Part shown: positions 1-10,100 of the stretch, one piece after another | How the letters are laid out: every line of letters begins with the position of its first letter | Numbering within the stretch: position 1 is the first letter of the stretch | Virus record (IMG/VR): IMGVR_UViG_3300023192_001116 | Coordinates: 1 to 25,499 of that record | Origin: a virus | DNA: 25,499 nt | Reading direction: 5' to 3' (one strand) | Notes under the pieces: model-generated | Seen by the model: only the letters and a program-made list of their open reading frames with translations | What the model was told of the DNA's origin: nothing | Database searches by the model: none | Program-made: the position numbers and the translations under genes

Positions 1-156
1 GGATTGGTGAAGCGCGCATAACTTTTCTTCTGTAACAACTTCTTTCTGTTCTTCTCTGTAAAACGTTCGTTTCTCGTAAATCGGCTTTTCATCAATTGGA
101 ATCATCTCAGTGAACTTTCCGTTTTCGTCATAACAATAACCGTAATATTTAGCCAT
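1..156 (-). CDS. Small phage tail-region protein, partial (C-terminus outside window)
   Basis: An open frame starts at an ATG (154-156) and runs off the left edge after 52 codons. It begins MAKYYGYCYDENGKF and is rich in Lys, Glu and Tyr. A strong AAGGAGG site lies 7 bases before the ATG and overlaps the stop codon of the upstream baseplate gene, so the two are probably translated together. I do not recognise a domain. Its position just after the BppU-type gene is where short tail-associated proteins, or proteins preceding the holin and lysin genes, are usually found. No transmembrane segment is visible in the part present. Function is unknown. Confidence 0.75.
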   Translation of the reverse strand, partial: MAKYYGYCYDENGKFTEMIPIDEKPIYEKRTFYREEQKEVVTEEKLCALHQS

Positions 157-168
157 TTGGTTTCCTCC

Positions 169-1950
169 TTAATCTGTAACATATGTGCAAGTAACAAAGA
201 AGTTTTTACCCGCTACGTCTGTAGCAGTAGCGTTTTGAATAGTTACTTCCCCCGCGGTTGAAACAGTGAATATTGCGGATACCCCGTCAATTGATACTAT
301 TCCTTGTTGAACGGTGAACCCTACTGGGCGCATATCGGCAGGTAACGTGAATAAAACTGCTAAATTTCCGCTTCCTGCTTTTCTCCGTATAGGCGCTCTT
401 AGGCTAACTGTGTTCCCTCTTCTTACTGCGATTACACCGTTAGCACCTGTCAATTCAGCATCAGCAGTTAAGGTAATATTGCTAATGCCGTCTTTATCTG
501 CCGTTTTAACATCCTTACCTTTGTAGGTTAAAAACGTAGGGCTAACTCTCAAACCTGCGGTACTATTCCACGGGCTACTTCCATGTCCCATATACATAAA
601 GTCTTCACCAGTGTCATTCACATATCGACCTACGCCCGCAACTGTAGTAGCTGAGCCCTCATCTGTGTAGAAAATACCTTTTGCATTTGCATTTCGTTTA
701 TGTTGTTCTTGTTGAATAATGGCATTTGTACCCATTTTTTGAGTACCTGTAATCGTGTCACCTGTTTTCTTCACAAGGTTATCAGCGTTTACTGTGAATG
801 TACCATCTGCATTTTTAACCCAAAAGTATTTACCACCTGCTTCGTCCCACGAGTAGAATCTACCATTAGAATCAATCCCTATATTACTTTTACGATTGCC
901 GTCTTTATCGTTAAAATCTATAGGTTGTGCCTTATCCATTACTAATTTACCTGTCATTGCATCTCCTGTTTTTTTCACTAATCCATTTTGATTTCCCCCT
1001 AGATATACTGCGTTAGCCCAGTCTCTAGAGCCACTTCCCGGGGCTGTTTCAGGGATTACTACAATACCCTCTTGGGATTTAGCTAACCAAACGGACTTAG
1101 TTGTCGTTCCATCGCCTTTGAACAGCATTTGTTGGACAGAAGTCGCGCCTTCAAATCTCAGTTCGTTATTTAGGGCTAAAGAGCCTGTTATCGTTCCACC
1201 TGTGGTTTTTAACAAGTTTGTATCTGACAAGACTGTAAGTCGTTTAGCTACAGGGTCGTACTGCCAAACTCTAGCCGAGTTTTTATAATCGTATAATATA
1301 AGCGCCCCATCTGTAGCATATTCTAAGCCGAATAAAGCGCCAGTAGCATCTCTCCAACGATAACCTTTACTCTTAGACCCGACTGAAACATCCATGTCTA
1401 CATTACCCGTCATAGTACCGCCTGATTTAGGTAACGCCGCATCTGCTTTCGCACCTGCTGCAATAATCCCGTTAATATCTACACCTTCAAGTTTCTCCCC
1501 TGCTTCAATTGCTTTTTGAATAACTGGAAATTCATTTGTAGATTTCATTGCTTCATCAGACATTATCGATTCATCAACAGCAAAAACAAATTTGCATGTT
1601 TCAATTACTTTATTATCAGGGAAGGTTAATCTTAATTGCGCAACTACGTTTCCGTAGGCAATAAGTGTTTGCGTGCTTAATACTACATAATACTTACCTT
1701 GCATTTGATTTACATTCTGTACATCTTGGAACACTCTCTTGCCATCAGGCTTTAAAAATGCAATTTGTACCTTTGTAGCTGTCGAGAAATCCGTAACTAC
1801 TTTGTCATGAGTTACATTGATTAATAGCTTGGCAGAGTTTAAATCATTCTGATAAAACCGCATTACCTTTAGTTCTTCTTCTTTTGTGGCGAAATCTTTA
1901 TGTTGCATTGTGTCAATTGTTATTTCTCTTACCTTTAATAGTTCTGCCAA
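169..1950 (-). CDS. BppU-type baseplate upper protein / receptor-binding fibre
   Basis: A 593-residue tail-tip protein. Its first 130 residues resemble the N-terminal domain of BppU family baseplate proteins (DUF2479), which attaches host-recognition parts to the baseplate. Counting from the first possible GTG, there are four copies of a fibre motif L-x-K-x-x-G-x-x-x/I-T-G near residues 176, 249, 327 and 395 (for example LVKKTGDAMTG). Such motifs mark repeats in phage tail fibres. The last 110 residues form a beta-rich module. Start choice: an upstream GTG at 1957-1959 overlaps the AAAGGAG ribosome site, whereas the TTG at 1948-1950 lies 8 bases after it, so I use the TTG. It follows the Tal/S74 gene across a weak hairpin. 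Baseplate identity is confident; the receptor is unknown. Confidence 0.85.
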   Translation of the reverse strand: MAELLKVREITIDTMQHKDFATKEEELKVMRFYQNDLNSAKLLINVTHDKVVTDFSTATKVQIAFLKPDGKRVFQDVQNVNQMQGKYYVVLSTQTLIAYGNVVAQLRLTFPDNKVIETCKFVFAVDESIMSDEAMKSTNEFPVIQKAIEAGEKLEGVDINGIIAAGAKADAALPKSGGTMTGNVDMDVSVGSKSKGYRWRDATGALFGLEYATDGALILYDYKNSARVWQYDPVAKRLTVLSDTNLLKTTGGTITGSLALNNELRFEGATSVQQMLFKGDGTTTKSVWLAKSQEGIVVIPETAPGSGSRDWANAVYLGGNQNGLVKKTGDAMTGKLVMDKAQPIDFNDKDGNRKSNIGIDSNGRFYSWDEAGGKYFWVKNADGTFTVNADNLVKKTGDTITGTQKMGTNAIIQQEQHKRNANAKGIFYTDEGSATTVAGVGRYVNDTGEDFMYMGHGSSPWNSTAGLRVSPTFLTYKGKDVKTADKDGISNITLTADAELTGANGVIAVRRGNTVSLRAPIRRKAGSGNLAVLFTLPADMRPVGFTVQQGIVSIDGVSAIFTVSTAGEVTIQNATATDVAGKNFFVTCTYVTD

Positions 1951-1973
1951 ATGGATCACTCCTTTTGTAAATT

Positions 1974-2006
1974 AAAAAAAGACCAGCTTATGGCTGCTCT
2001 GGTTTC
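1974..2006 (-). terminator. Weak intrinsic terminator or attenuator between Tal and BppU genes
   Basis: On the minus strand a short stem ACCAG...CTGGT (1999-2003 with 1982-1986) is followed by C and then seven T residues. The stem has only five perfect pairs around a 12-base loop, so any termination is probably partial. It lies between the two tail-tip genes. Confidence 0.4.
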
Positions 2007-2030
2007 TCATTTATTAATTGTTGTTTCGGT

Positions 2031-5000
2031 TTATTTGTTTAGTAATTGTTGCACTAATACCTTTAATTCATCAATTTCAGCTTTCATTGAAATTTTCTCA
2101 AGTTTTTCTGCTTCAAGTTGTTCTTTAAGAGTGTCAACTTCCTGCTTCAACATACCGTGGTCAAATTGAAGATTTTCAACTTTAAAGTCAACTTCTTGTA
2201 TTGCTTGAATAGAAATTGCAACAGAGCTATAAAGTTTTATAGCGTCTTTCTGTGGTGTGGTGAATACATCGTCAGTGTCCTCCGCAATCATACCGTAATT
2301 AATTGGAAGTGTAATAGACTCCCCTGACTCGAAGCGTTCAACATCTCTTATAAAGTGATACTGTTTGATGTTTACAGAGTTGATTTTATCTAAAGCAGAG
2401 AATGGAAGGTCTTCTATGTCCATTTTAAGCGCACGAGAAGAATTAGGGATAAATTCTTGCGCCCACATACGCCCTGTAGCAGATATATTTTCAGTAGCTC
2501 GTAGTGTTCTTAGCTTAATGTCTCGGAAAGCGTCACCTGTCGCACTTTTAATCTGTAATCCTTCACCTACATAGTCAGGATGCCTTGCCATTCTAAACAT
2601 GATCTGATTTGCAAAAGTAAAATCTACATCTCCTTGAGCAGTTGGAGCTAAGTCTTTAATTGTCATTGCAGGGAATGACTTGTTATCACTTGTATAAAAA
2701 TTAAAGTAGCCACGCTTAGCGGTCAAATTGATATCTTTAGAAGAACTCAAGGTGATAAAACCTGTAGTACCACCTGTAGAACTAGCAGTAAGAGAGATGT
2801 TGCCGTTCGTATTAGTTAAACTCATATCGCCTACAGAGTTAATTTGCATTGCTCCATCATATCTGTAGAAATTGATATAGGAAGATTTAATGACGTCATT
2901 TCCATTACGACCTGTAGCAATCCCAATCGAAGCCACTGAGTTAGTGAATACGTTTGAATTTATTGTAGTTTGGTCAATTACTAATGATCCGTTTAACGTC
3001 CCTGTTGTCTCATAATCATTACCAAGAATTAAAGCGGACTGAATGTTCCCGTCTGTACGCTCAATGAATCCTAAATAACCTCTACTACGTCCACCACCGT
3101 ATACAGTTAAATTCTGTGCATTTAAACGAATATGATTGGCGCCTGAACCTGCAGGAGCAGTTTGAATTGTTACCCCTTGCAAAGTCTGCGCTTTAAGATG
3201 TTTTGCTTCAATGTAACCATCAAGATAAATTTTACTCGCTTGAATTAATACAGATTGAGCTGTTTGGTTGATTGTGGAAGCAATTTCGTTATTTTTAACT
3301 CGTAAGTTAATCTCATCACTCATTAAAGATAATTGTGAAGTATGATTATCTACTATAGCTTTACTCCCAAAACGCCCGTCAGAATCTGTTTTATTGTAAA
3401 CATCATTTTTCTCTGCTTTGAGATTAATGCAGTCAGATTGTTGATTTATACTGGTTTCAATAGTAGATACCTTAGAGTCGAATTCAGAAGTAGCCACTTT
3501 TTTTGCAATCTCTCCAACAAGTTGGTCGTAGTTAGCATAATCTTTAGGATTTTCCATGAAACTCGAAGGATTCTCACCTTGTTGAAATTGTGGTTGAGAA
3601 GCCCAAATAAGGCCGTTTTTATTTATTCCTATACAAGCTTCAGCATGAGTAACAGCGCTTGAAGGTACATCAGCAGTAACGGAAATAAATGTCCATACGC
3701 CATCAGTTAACTTATCTTTTAAAGTTACATTCGTAGTTGCAACTACAGTTAACCCATTCCGAAACTTAATTTCCAAATATCCATCTTGATCTAAGCCATC
3801 TTTACTATTCGTAAATATCCATGCAGATAACACTACTTTCCCTGAGTTAGATGCAACAGGAGTCATCTGGCTTATTCCTGTCAAAACGTTTCCTGTTAAC
3901 CCTGTAGCTTGAATCTGAACAGAATTATACCCGTCATGTCTTTTGGATGTTGTAGGTGTAACCGCTGTTCCTGCAGTAGCTGTCACACTCCACTTACTAA
4001 GGCTTGGGGTTCTAGAGATAATCACACCAGAACTTGGGTTAATTTCTCTATCTTCAAATGCAGAATTGAATAGAATATTTGTACTGCCTAAACCACCTAA
4101 ATAATCTTGCATTTGTTTTTCAGAGATTTTCGACTTCATAGATTCATTAGTGAGTTCAAGATCCCTTTTAACTTCCTCGACATCCGGAACGACAACATCC
4201 CACGCTGTACCTGTCCATATTTTCAAAATACCAGGCTTACCACCACTAATATCACGCCATAGCGTTTTATTTGGTTTAAGACCCGCGATAGGAGGAGAAA
4301 CACTTTCTATAATATCGACCATGTTTTGATCCATATAATCTTTTGTAGCAGTAGCTAAATCTTTAGCTGTTTTCGATTCTTCAACAGCTTCATTCGCCTT
4401 TTTAGCTGTATCATTTGCTTTTTCTTCTAATGCAGCAAACCATTCTTTCGATACTTTGTCATTAATCATGGAAAGCATCTTTTGATACAGTCTTCGCAAC
4501 GCTTCATCTTGGTTGACTATTTCTACATAGTTTCCAAATTTGTGCTTGTTTTGATGCTTATCCTTATAGGAATTGTCTCCTACAATAGCTCTTGCTTCTA
4601 GGTAAAGAGTCGGTGTCATACCTTCGTCGATAATACGGATTGTGTCACCTTCTCTAACATCCTCATGCTCATATCCAAATACGCTAGAGATGTCAACGGA
4701 ATTCACTTCGTAAGTTACGATTGTAGAAACGCGCTTTTTCAGCTCCGTTTTGGCTAATGTTAACAATCGGGCCGGAGTAAGTTCATCTTTTTCAGATTCC
4801 GGTGTATAAAATCCAAATTGGTGCTTCCCGTTCACATTCCAACGTTGAAATGCTGCTTCATCAACAATATATTGAACTCCGTTATTAACTGATTCGATAG
4901 TAATTAACTTGTCGTTTCCATCTGCATCTTGCCCTATATAATACGGGACTAATGCCGTAATAATGTTCTCTGAATTCTCTATGCGCTTGATTCCTACTAA

Positions 5001-5600
5001 ATCCTTACCAAGCGTAACCTCTTTATTTGTTTCTCTACCACGCTTCTTAACAAGGTCGATGAATCTTCTTGGTTTTCCTGTTCCAATTTCGATTCTGTAT
5101 TGGATCTCGATGTTGTCGAAGAGAGTTGCAATTTGCTGAATGAATTGTAAAGGGCTTATGAACTTTTCGATTTTAAAAGAACGCTTACCTTCCGCTTCGA
5201 TAAGGCCGATTTCCCATCCAGTACCTGTGATGCCCAGTGTTAAATACTGTTCAGCACTCCAACTTTTAATCTCTTGCGGTTTTAAATAATTATCTTTATC
5301 AAGTAAAATCCACTCACCTGATGCATAGATAGTAACATTATGAGCTTCAGAGTCTTTTTCGATAGAAGTGATTACATAGGGAGTAATAACACCAGGGTTA
5401 GTTTCTTTTAATATCAAATTCTTTTGTTGGATATAATCTAGAAACGGAGAATCTTCTAATAGTTTGAAGTCCAGTATGTCGACGTTATCTTTGATTTCCC
5501 AGTGCCTTAGATCATCGAAATAATCCGCTGGCTGAATAGTAGCGATAATTTGCTTTGTTTTAAAATCTACAATGTGTAAATCTCCGCTTACCTTCTTCAT
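2031..5600 (-). CDS. Tal-type tail endopeptidase/hub protein with carbohydrate-binding-like domain and C-terminal S74 chaperone
   Basis: A 1189-residue tail-tip protein. Residues 1-380 look like the prophage endopeptidase tail family (Tal, gp27-like hub), which closes the tail tube and carries host-facing modules. Residues 383-430 and 475-500 are predicted coiled coil. Residues 508-682 resemble a CBM_4_9-type jelly roll, from NILFNSAFE to the closing QFQQGENPSSF. Residues 690-1050 have heptads and Ser/Thr/Asn-rich beta repeats typical of a trimeric stalk. From about 1054 comes a peptidase S74 intramolecular chaperone (SSRALKMDIEDL, the Ser-Lys pair of the family), ending in a coiled coil. In the known family the chaperone trimerises the stalk and then cuts itself off just before the serine. 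The ATG overlaps the Dit stop as TAATG. No obvious lytic peptidase or muramidase domain is visible, so the lysin role is unproven. Confidence 0.88.
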   Translation of the reverse strand: MKKVSGDLHIVDFKTKQIIATIQPADYFDDLRHWEIKDNVDILDFKLLEDSPFLDYIQQKNLILKETNPGVITPYVITSIEKDSEAHNVTIYASGEWILLDKDNYLKPQEIKSWSAEQYLTLGITGTGWEIGLIEAEGKRSFKIEKFISPLQFIQQIATLFDNIEIQYRIEIGTGKPRRFIDLVKKRGRETNKEVTLGKDLVGIKRIENSENIITALVPYYIGQDADGNDKLITIESVNNGVQYIVDEAAFQRWNVNGKHQFGFYTPESEKDELTPARLLTLAKTELKKRVSTIVTYEVNSVDISSVFGYEHEDVREGDTIRIIDEGMTPTLYLEARAIVGDNSYKDKHQNKHKFGNYVEIVNQDEALRRLYQKMLSMINDKVSKEWFAALEEKANDTAKKANEAVEESKTAKDLATATKDYMDQNMVDIIESVSPPIAGLKPNKTLWRDISGGKPGILKIWTGTAWDVVVPDVEEVKRDLELTNESMKSKISEKQMQDYLGGLGSTNILFNSAFEDREINPSSGVIISRTPSLSKWSVTATAGTAVTPTTSKRHDGYNSVQIQATGLTGNVLTGISQMTPVASNSGKVVLSAWIFTNSKDGLDQDGYLEIKFRNGLTVVATTNVTLKDKLTDGVWTFISVTADVPSSAVTHAEACIGINKNGLIWASQPQFQQGENPSSFMENPKDYANYDQLVGEIAKKVATSEFDSKVSTIETSINQQSDCINLKAEKNDVYNKTDSDGRFGSKAIVDNHTSQLSLMSDEINLRVKNNEIASTINQTAQSVLIQASKIYLDGYIEAKHLKAQTLQGVTIQTAPAGSGANHIRLNAQNLTVYGGGRSRGYLGFIERTDGNIQSALILGNDYETTGTLNGSLVIDQTTINSNVFTNSVASIGIATGRNGNDVIKSSYINFYRYDGAMQINSVGDMSLTNTNGNISLTASSTGGTTGFITLSSSKDINLTAKRGYFNFYTSDNKSFPAMTIKDLAPTAQGDVDFTFANQIMFRMARHPDYVGEGLQIKSATGDAFRDIKLRTLRATENISATGRMWAQEFIPNSSRALKMDIEDLPFSALDKINSVNIKQYHFIRDVERFESGESITLPINYGMIAEDTDDVFTTPQKDAIKLYSSVAISIQAIQEVDFKVENLQFDHGMLKQEVDTLKEQLEAEKLEKISMKAEIDELKVLVQQLLNK

Positions 5601-7078
5601 TATTTGTACCTCTCCCTGTAAACAATTCGAGCTGTCCCTATGTTATATGGACGTACAATAATATCATTGCGCCCTCTTTTTACAATAGGGAATCTACTAA
5701 ATATATCTTTTAATCCAATTGCATTTGTTCCATTTATTGTTACTAATGATCTCTCTGTATCTATCTGAACTTTATCCCCTACATCAAAAATATAAGGTGT
5801 TTCGTCAAGCGTTAAAGTATTAATCTTCCAAAACTTAACATCTTCAATAAACGCTATGTCAGCCGGCGGATTAGGACCATAAGCAATACATCCTACAGCT
5901 ACCTTCGCGACTGGTCTAGAAGTCATAGGGTTGCTATCGGACTCGTCTCTCCAGGTGCGGACAAAACTAGCATCATCTATTTCGGTATTTTTGCGATACT
6001 TAGCAAAATAGAAACTCCACTCTTTACCTCTACGTGCTACTGAAACATGACCTCTGAAATTATTAAATGTATCAGAATACATGCCCATTTCATCAGCAAT
6101 CCATTTTCTAGCCCCTCCTGAATCAATAATTGCTTGTGCCGTTGTCATTTCATGACTCATATATTCATCAGCCATCGCTAATTCAACTATTACATTGTCA
6201 TTAGCATCTAAAAGCATTACCACCGTTTTGCCCATTCTACTCCAATGACCTGACTGAAAATACATTTGCACATCAAGCCTAAAGTCTTGAATAACACCAC
6301 CCGTATTAGGGATAGTTCGTTTCATAAAGGGGCCATGCCACTCAGTAGCAGTTCCTATTCCGTATGATTCAGGTGTAAAAGCGTATCCTTGCCATATTTT
6401 CATTGCTCCTGAACTTTTATAAATCCCTATTTGACCAGTTACAGCTGTCCAAGGTGTTAAACTGTTCATTTCGTCCCATATCAGGCGTTCGTCTTGTTTT
6501 ACTACACGAGTTTTAACTCCAGTAGGATAACCGAGCCTGAAATATTCGTCATCATTCCATACATCCAAGAATGGACTAGGATTTGCCACTTCTATATCGA
6601 TAATAGGGGTTGTTTCTACTGTTCCCTTATTTTCAAATGTCGCTTTTAATTCTTGATTCCGCACCAGCATAACTTCTGTTTTAATAGCCCCTAATTTATA
6701 AGGCATAGGGCAGACAAATGTAATCTTTCCTTTTCCTCTAAAAATTAATTCATCTATATCTGCTTCACCATCAATTACAGCCATGTATGTGCGATCTGGT
6801 TCATCATCAAAAATTAATTCGCAAGGTTGATCTGTCACAAGCCAATCCGCTAAATCTTCTTTCATCTTTTGCATTTCACTTTGACTACCCGCCCTAATAA
6901 TGACAGGAACTTCTATTGTTCTTACATTTGTATTCGTTTGTAGGAGATACCCTCCTGCTTTAGAAGGAACCTTTAAGATATCTCTCTCAACAGGAGACCA
7001 TGCAGGTCGGTTAAATCCCATTAAGATAAAGATGTAGTCTTTACGTATTCCATTAAATGAAAAACTACCTGATGGCAT
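5600..7078 (-). CDS. Distal tail protein (Dit, Sipho_tail) with large inserted domain
   Basis: A 492-residue protein encoded between the tape measure and the Tal gene, the standard Dit position. Dit forms the hexameric ring joining tail tube to tail tip. Residues 1-190 match the Sipho_tail N-terminal ring domain (opening MPSGSFSFNGIRKDYIFI, then a GGYLLQTNTNVRTIEVP stretch), and about 421-492 form a second short beta domain. Ordinary Dit proteins are about 250 residues. Here about 220 extra residues (roughly 200-420, rich in Trp and aromatic residues) are inserted, the arrangement called evolved Dit, in which the insert usually folds as a carbohydrate-binding jelly roll. The sugar-binding role is inference. 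Its stop overlaps the next start as TAATG. Its own start has a GGAG-type site (AGGAAGGAGATAG) upstream. Confidence 0.85.
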   Translation of the reverse strand: MPSGSFSFNGIRKDYIFILMGFNRPAWSPVERDILKVPSKAGGYLLQTNTNVRTIEVPVIIRAGSQSEMQKMKEDLADWLVTDQPCELIFDDEPDRTYMAVIDGEADIDELIFRGKGKITFVCPMPYKLGAIKTEVMLVRNQELKATFENKGTVETTPIIDIEVANPSPFLDVWNDDEYFRLGYPTGVKTRVVKQDERLIWDEMNSLTPWTAVTGQIGIYKSSGAMKIWQGYAFTPESYGIGTATEWHGPFMKRTIPNTGGVIQDFRLDVQMYFQSGHWSRMGKTVVMLLDANDNVIVELAMADEYMSHEMTTAQAIIDSGGARKWIADEMGMYSDTFNNFRGHVSVARRGKEWSFYFAKYRKNTEIDDASFVRTWRDESDSNPMTSRPVAKVAVGCIAYGPNPPADIAFIEDVKFWKINTLTLDETPYIFDVGDKVQIDTERSLVTINGTNAIGLKDIFSRFPIVKRGRNDIIVRPYNIGTARIVYRERYK

Positions 7079-7105
7079 TTGACTATCTCCTTCCTATTTC
7101 ATCTA

Positions 7106-7140
7106 TAAAAAACACCTCCCTTAGTTAAAAGGAAGGTGTT
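7106..7140 (-). terminator. Intrinsic terminator after tape measure gene
   Basis: On the minus strand a 12-base-pair stem with one G-U pair (7129-7140 with 7111-7122) encloses a 6-base loop and is followed by a run of T. The upstream arm overlaps the last codons and stop of the tape measure gene. It probably reduces transcription into the tail-tip genes. Confidence 0.85.
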
Positions 7141-10100
7141 ACAGTTGGTTTAAATTGTGCAAGACGTTGCTTTCGTCTGTTGTTCGTAGTCTCTACGGGT
7201 TGTGCTAATACTTCTCCAACAACCTTTTTATCCATTACGATGTACGTGTTGTTTTGGTTGCTCTGATTATTATCTTGAGGTGTTGTTTTAACTTGTCTCT
7301 CTTGTTTAGGTGCTATATAAGCAGCCTGTTGTGCCGTAGGATTAACGTTAACCATATCATTCACAAATCTCTTAGAGCTTGAAAATGCGGAATTCAGAGC
7401 TGCGTTATCAATATCACCACCGACGATATCACCCATAACGATATCATCCTTCAGTGACGAGAATCCATCTAATACAGATTCGGCTAATGTACGTGCTTTT
7501 TTAACCGCATATTTAGTCATACCGACAACACCATTAGCAAGACCTTCAGTGACAAATTCGCCCATCGCATAAGTTACGCGAGATGGGGAATGAATATCGA
7601 AGAAATCGGCAATCCCTTCTTTGATACTGCTTGCTACACGTTTAACAGCAGATACTGCACTTCCTACCATTCCGGAAATACCATTAATAAGACCTTGAAT
7701 TATATTTCTACCTATGTTAGTTAGCATCGTTCCAGCGTTACTAAAGCAATTTTTAATGCCACCAATTACCTCTCTTCCGATAGTGGATAGTAGTTTTCCA
7801 ACTAAAGAAATAATACCGTTAATTAAAGCCTCTAGTATCTGTTTACCTGCAGATAAAATTTGCGGCAAATTACTAATAATCGCTTTCGCAATTTCTACAA
7901 TCAACTTTAATCCAGTTTCAATTAGCTTAGGAAGAATTTTTATAATCCCATCTATTAATGCTAATAAGATTTTCATACCTGCATCAATCAACTTAGGTAA
8001 GTTTTGGATTAGAGTCTCAACTAATTTGACGATCAGTTTAATAGCTGCATCTATTAAACTTGGAAGCATTTTTATAATACCATCAATCAACGCTAATAAG
8101 ATTTTCATACCTGCATCAATCAACTTAGGTAAGTTTTGGATTAACATATCGCATATTTTTGTAATTAACATAACGGCAGTATCAATTAAATTAGGAAGGA
8201 TTTTTATAATACCATCGATAAGGGCCATTAGAATTTTTATTCCTGCATCAATAATTTGCGGTAGTAATTTAACTATAGTATTAATCAATGAGTCTATTAT
8301 TTTTAATGCAGCGTCTATAATTTTCGGTAAATTTTGTACAATCCCATCAATGATAGCCATTAGTATTTTTATGCCCGCATCTAAAATGACAGGCAGTAAA
8401 GTCCCAATAGTGTTAACAAGTGTGTTGATTAGAGTTGTCCCTACTTCAACTAATGTAGTAACTACGACGGGTAACACTTGCAATATTCCTTCTATTAGAA
8501 CTGTGAGGATTTTGATACCTTGCTCAAGGAATTGTGGTAGGTACGTCGTGATTATTGTTACAATGCCGGTGATTATGTTTGTTATCGTTGATGTTAAAAG
8601 CGGCAACATCGTATTAATCCCGTTCACGATTGTAGGAAGAAAATGAGATGCTGTAATTAGCAATGCAGGTAAACCGCCGAGTAGCATCCCGATTAGTGTA
8701 GGCATAATTGTCATGAAGATCTGCCCTAGTTGAGATGTATCTCCGCCTAAAGCTAATCTAACAGCCTCTACTAAACTAGAAATAGCTGTTTTGATAGTTA
8801 GAACCGCATTCCCTATAAGAACACCTGCCGTTTGGAACCCAACAGGCATAAGGTTTAACCATCCGTTCATTAAACTGCCTGTAGATGCGACAGAAAGAAG
8901 ATATCTACCTAAATTAAGAAACGCATAACCAACTTGATTAAGTGGACCGAATAAAGATGTAAACGATGTTGTCATGGATACTATGGTATTCGCAATAGAT
9001 GTCGCTGCCGCTTGCCAACTTACAGGAAGATGTGTGATCCAATCGTTCATTGCGTCTCCATCTAACGCAGCGAAATACAAATACTTCCCTAGCGCAACAA
9101 TGGATTGTCCGAACGAATTAACCGCTAGCATTGCCGGTGCAAACGAACTTGCTAATCCTTGCACACTTGGCGGTAAAGCATTTAAGGCATCAGAAAAGAT
9201 GTTTCCTGTAAATGCTACGTTTGTTAAATAGCTACCTAGCTGTAGTAAATCTTTCCCTAGCTGCATCGTAGCGCCGAATAAAGAGCTGATATGACCTCTT
9301 ATCGTCGATACAGCTTGTCCTGTAGCCATTGCAGCGCCTTGCCAAGATTCAGGGAGATGAGTAATCCAGTCGTTGAGATGGTCGCCGTCTAAAGCCGTGT
9401 AGTAAAGGTATTTACCTAAACTAACCATATTAGAGCCAAACTCTAAGGATTTCTTCCCTGCTGTAGCGAATCCCGTTCGCAGAGCTTTTATGCTATTCTG
9501 CACCATATCAGATTTGTAAGCACTTTGAATTAATTCAGAGGTATTTTTAACAAGAGCACTGCCGAAATCTTTAATACTTTTAATGGTCCCGTCTACAAAT
9601 CCCTTGAATTTTTCGTTCGTTTTATAAAAGTGGGTGAATCCTACCGTTAATCCTGCTATAGCTGCCGCTAATATCCATACAGGAGTCGACATTGTAGCAA
9701 ATGCAGTCACAACAGGCATTATAATGGGTCGCAATGCAAATAAAATCGCTCTCAAACCTCGGAAGTATCCAACACCAAGAGCTAGAGGTAGCATAAGTGC
9801 CATCAATGCAGGGACTAACATAATGGTACCTTGAATAAATCGTGCCATTGACGGATGAGCTTCGTTAAACGCTATAGTCAATTCTGCTAGTTTCGTAACA
9901 AAGTTAAAGATAGGAATCGCAACAGCAGCGAAAGCTTGTCTCATTGGTTCTAAAGCCTTTGTTAGTTTCTCCATCATCTCGTTAAACGCTTCTGCGTATT
10001 TAGGGTTCATTTCCATGTTAGCTTTGTGTAAAGCTCCATACATGAATAGAGCAGACATCCCAACACCAATCGCAACGATAGGCATCCCCATCATAACTGT

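Noticed and set aside
7807-8545. CRISPR-like array
   Set aside because: The repeats are in-frame protein repeats inside the tape measure gene, without unique spacers.
7714-8646. 310-codon plus-strand open frame opposite the tape measure gene
   Set aside because: It mirrors the 22-codon repeats of the tape measure; it arises from their biased, repetitive codons, lacks a good ribosome site and opposes a certain gene.
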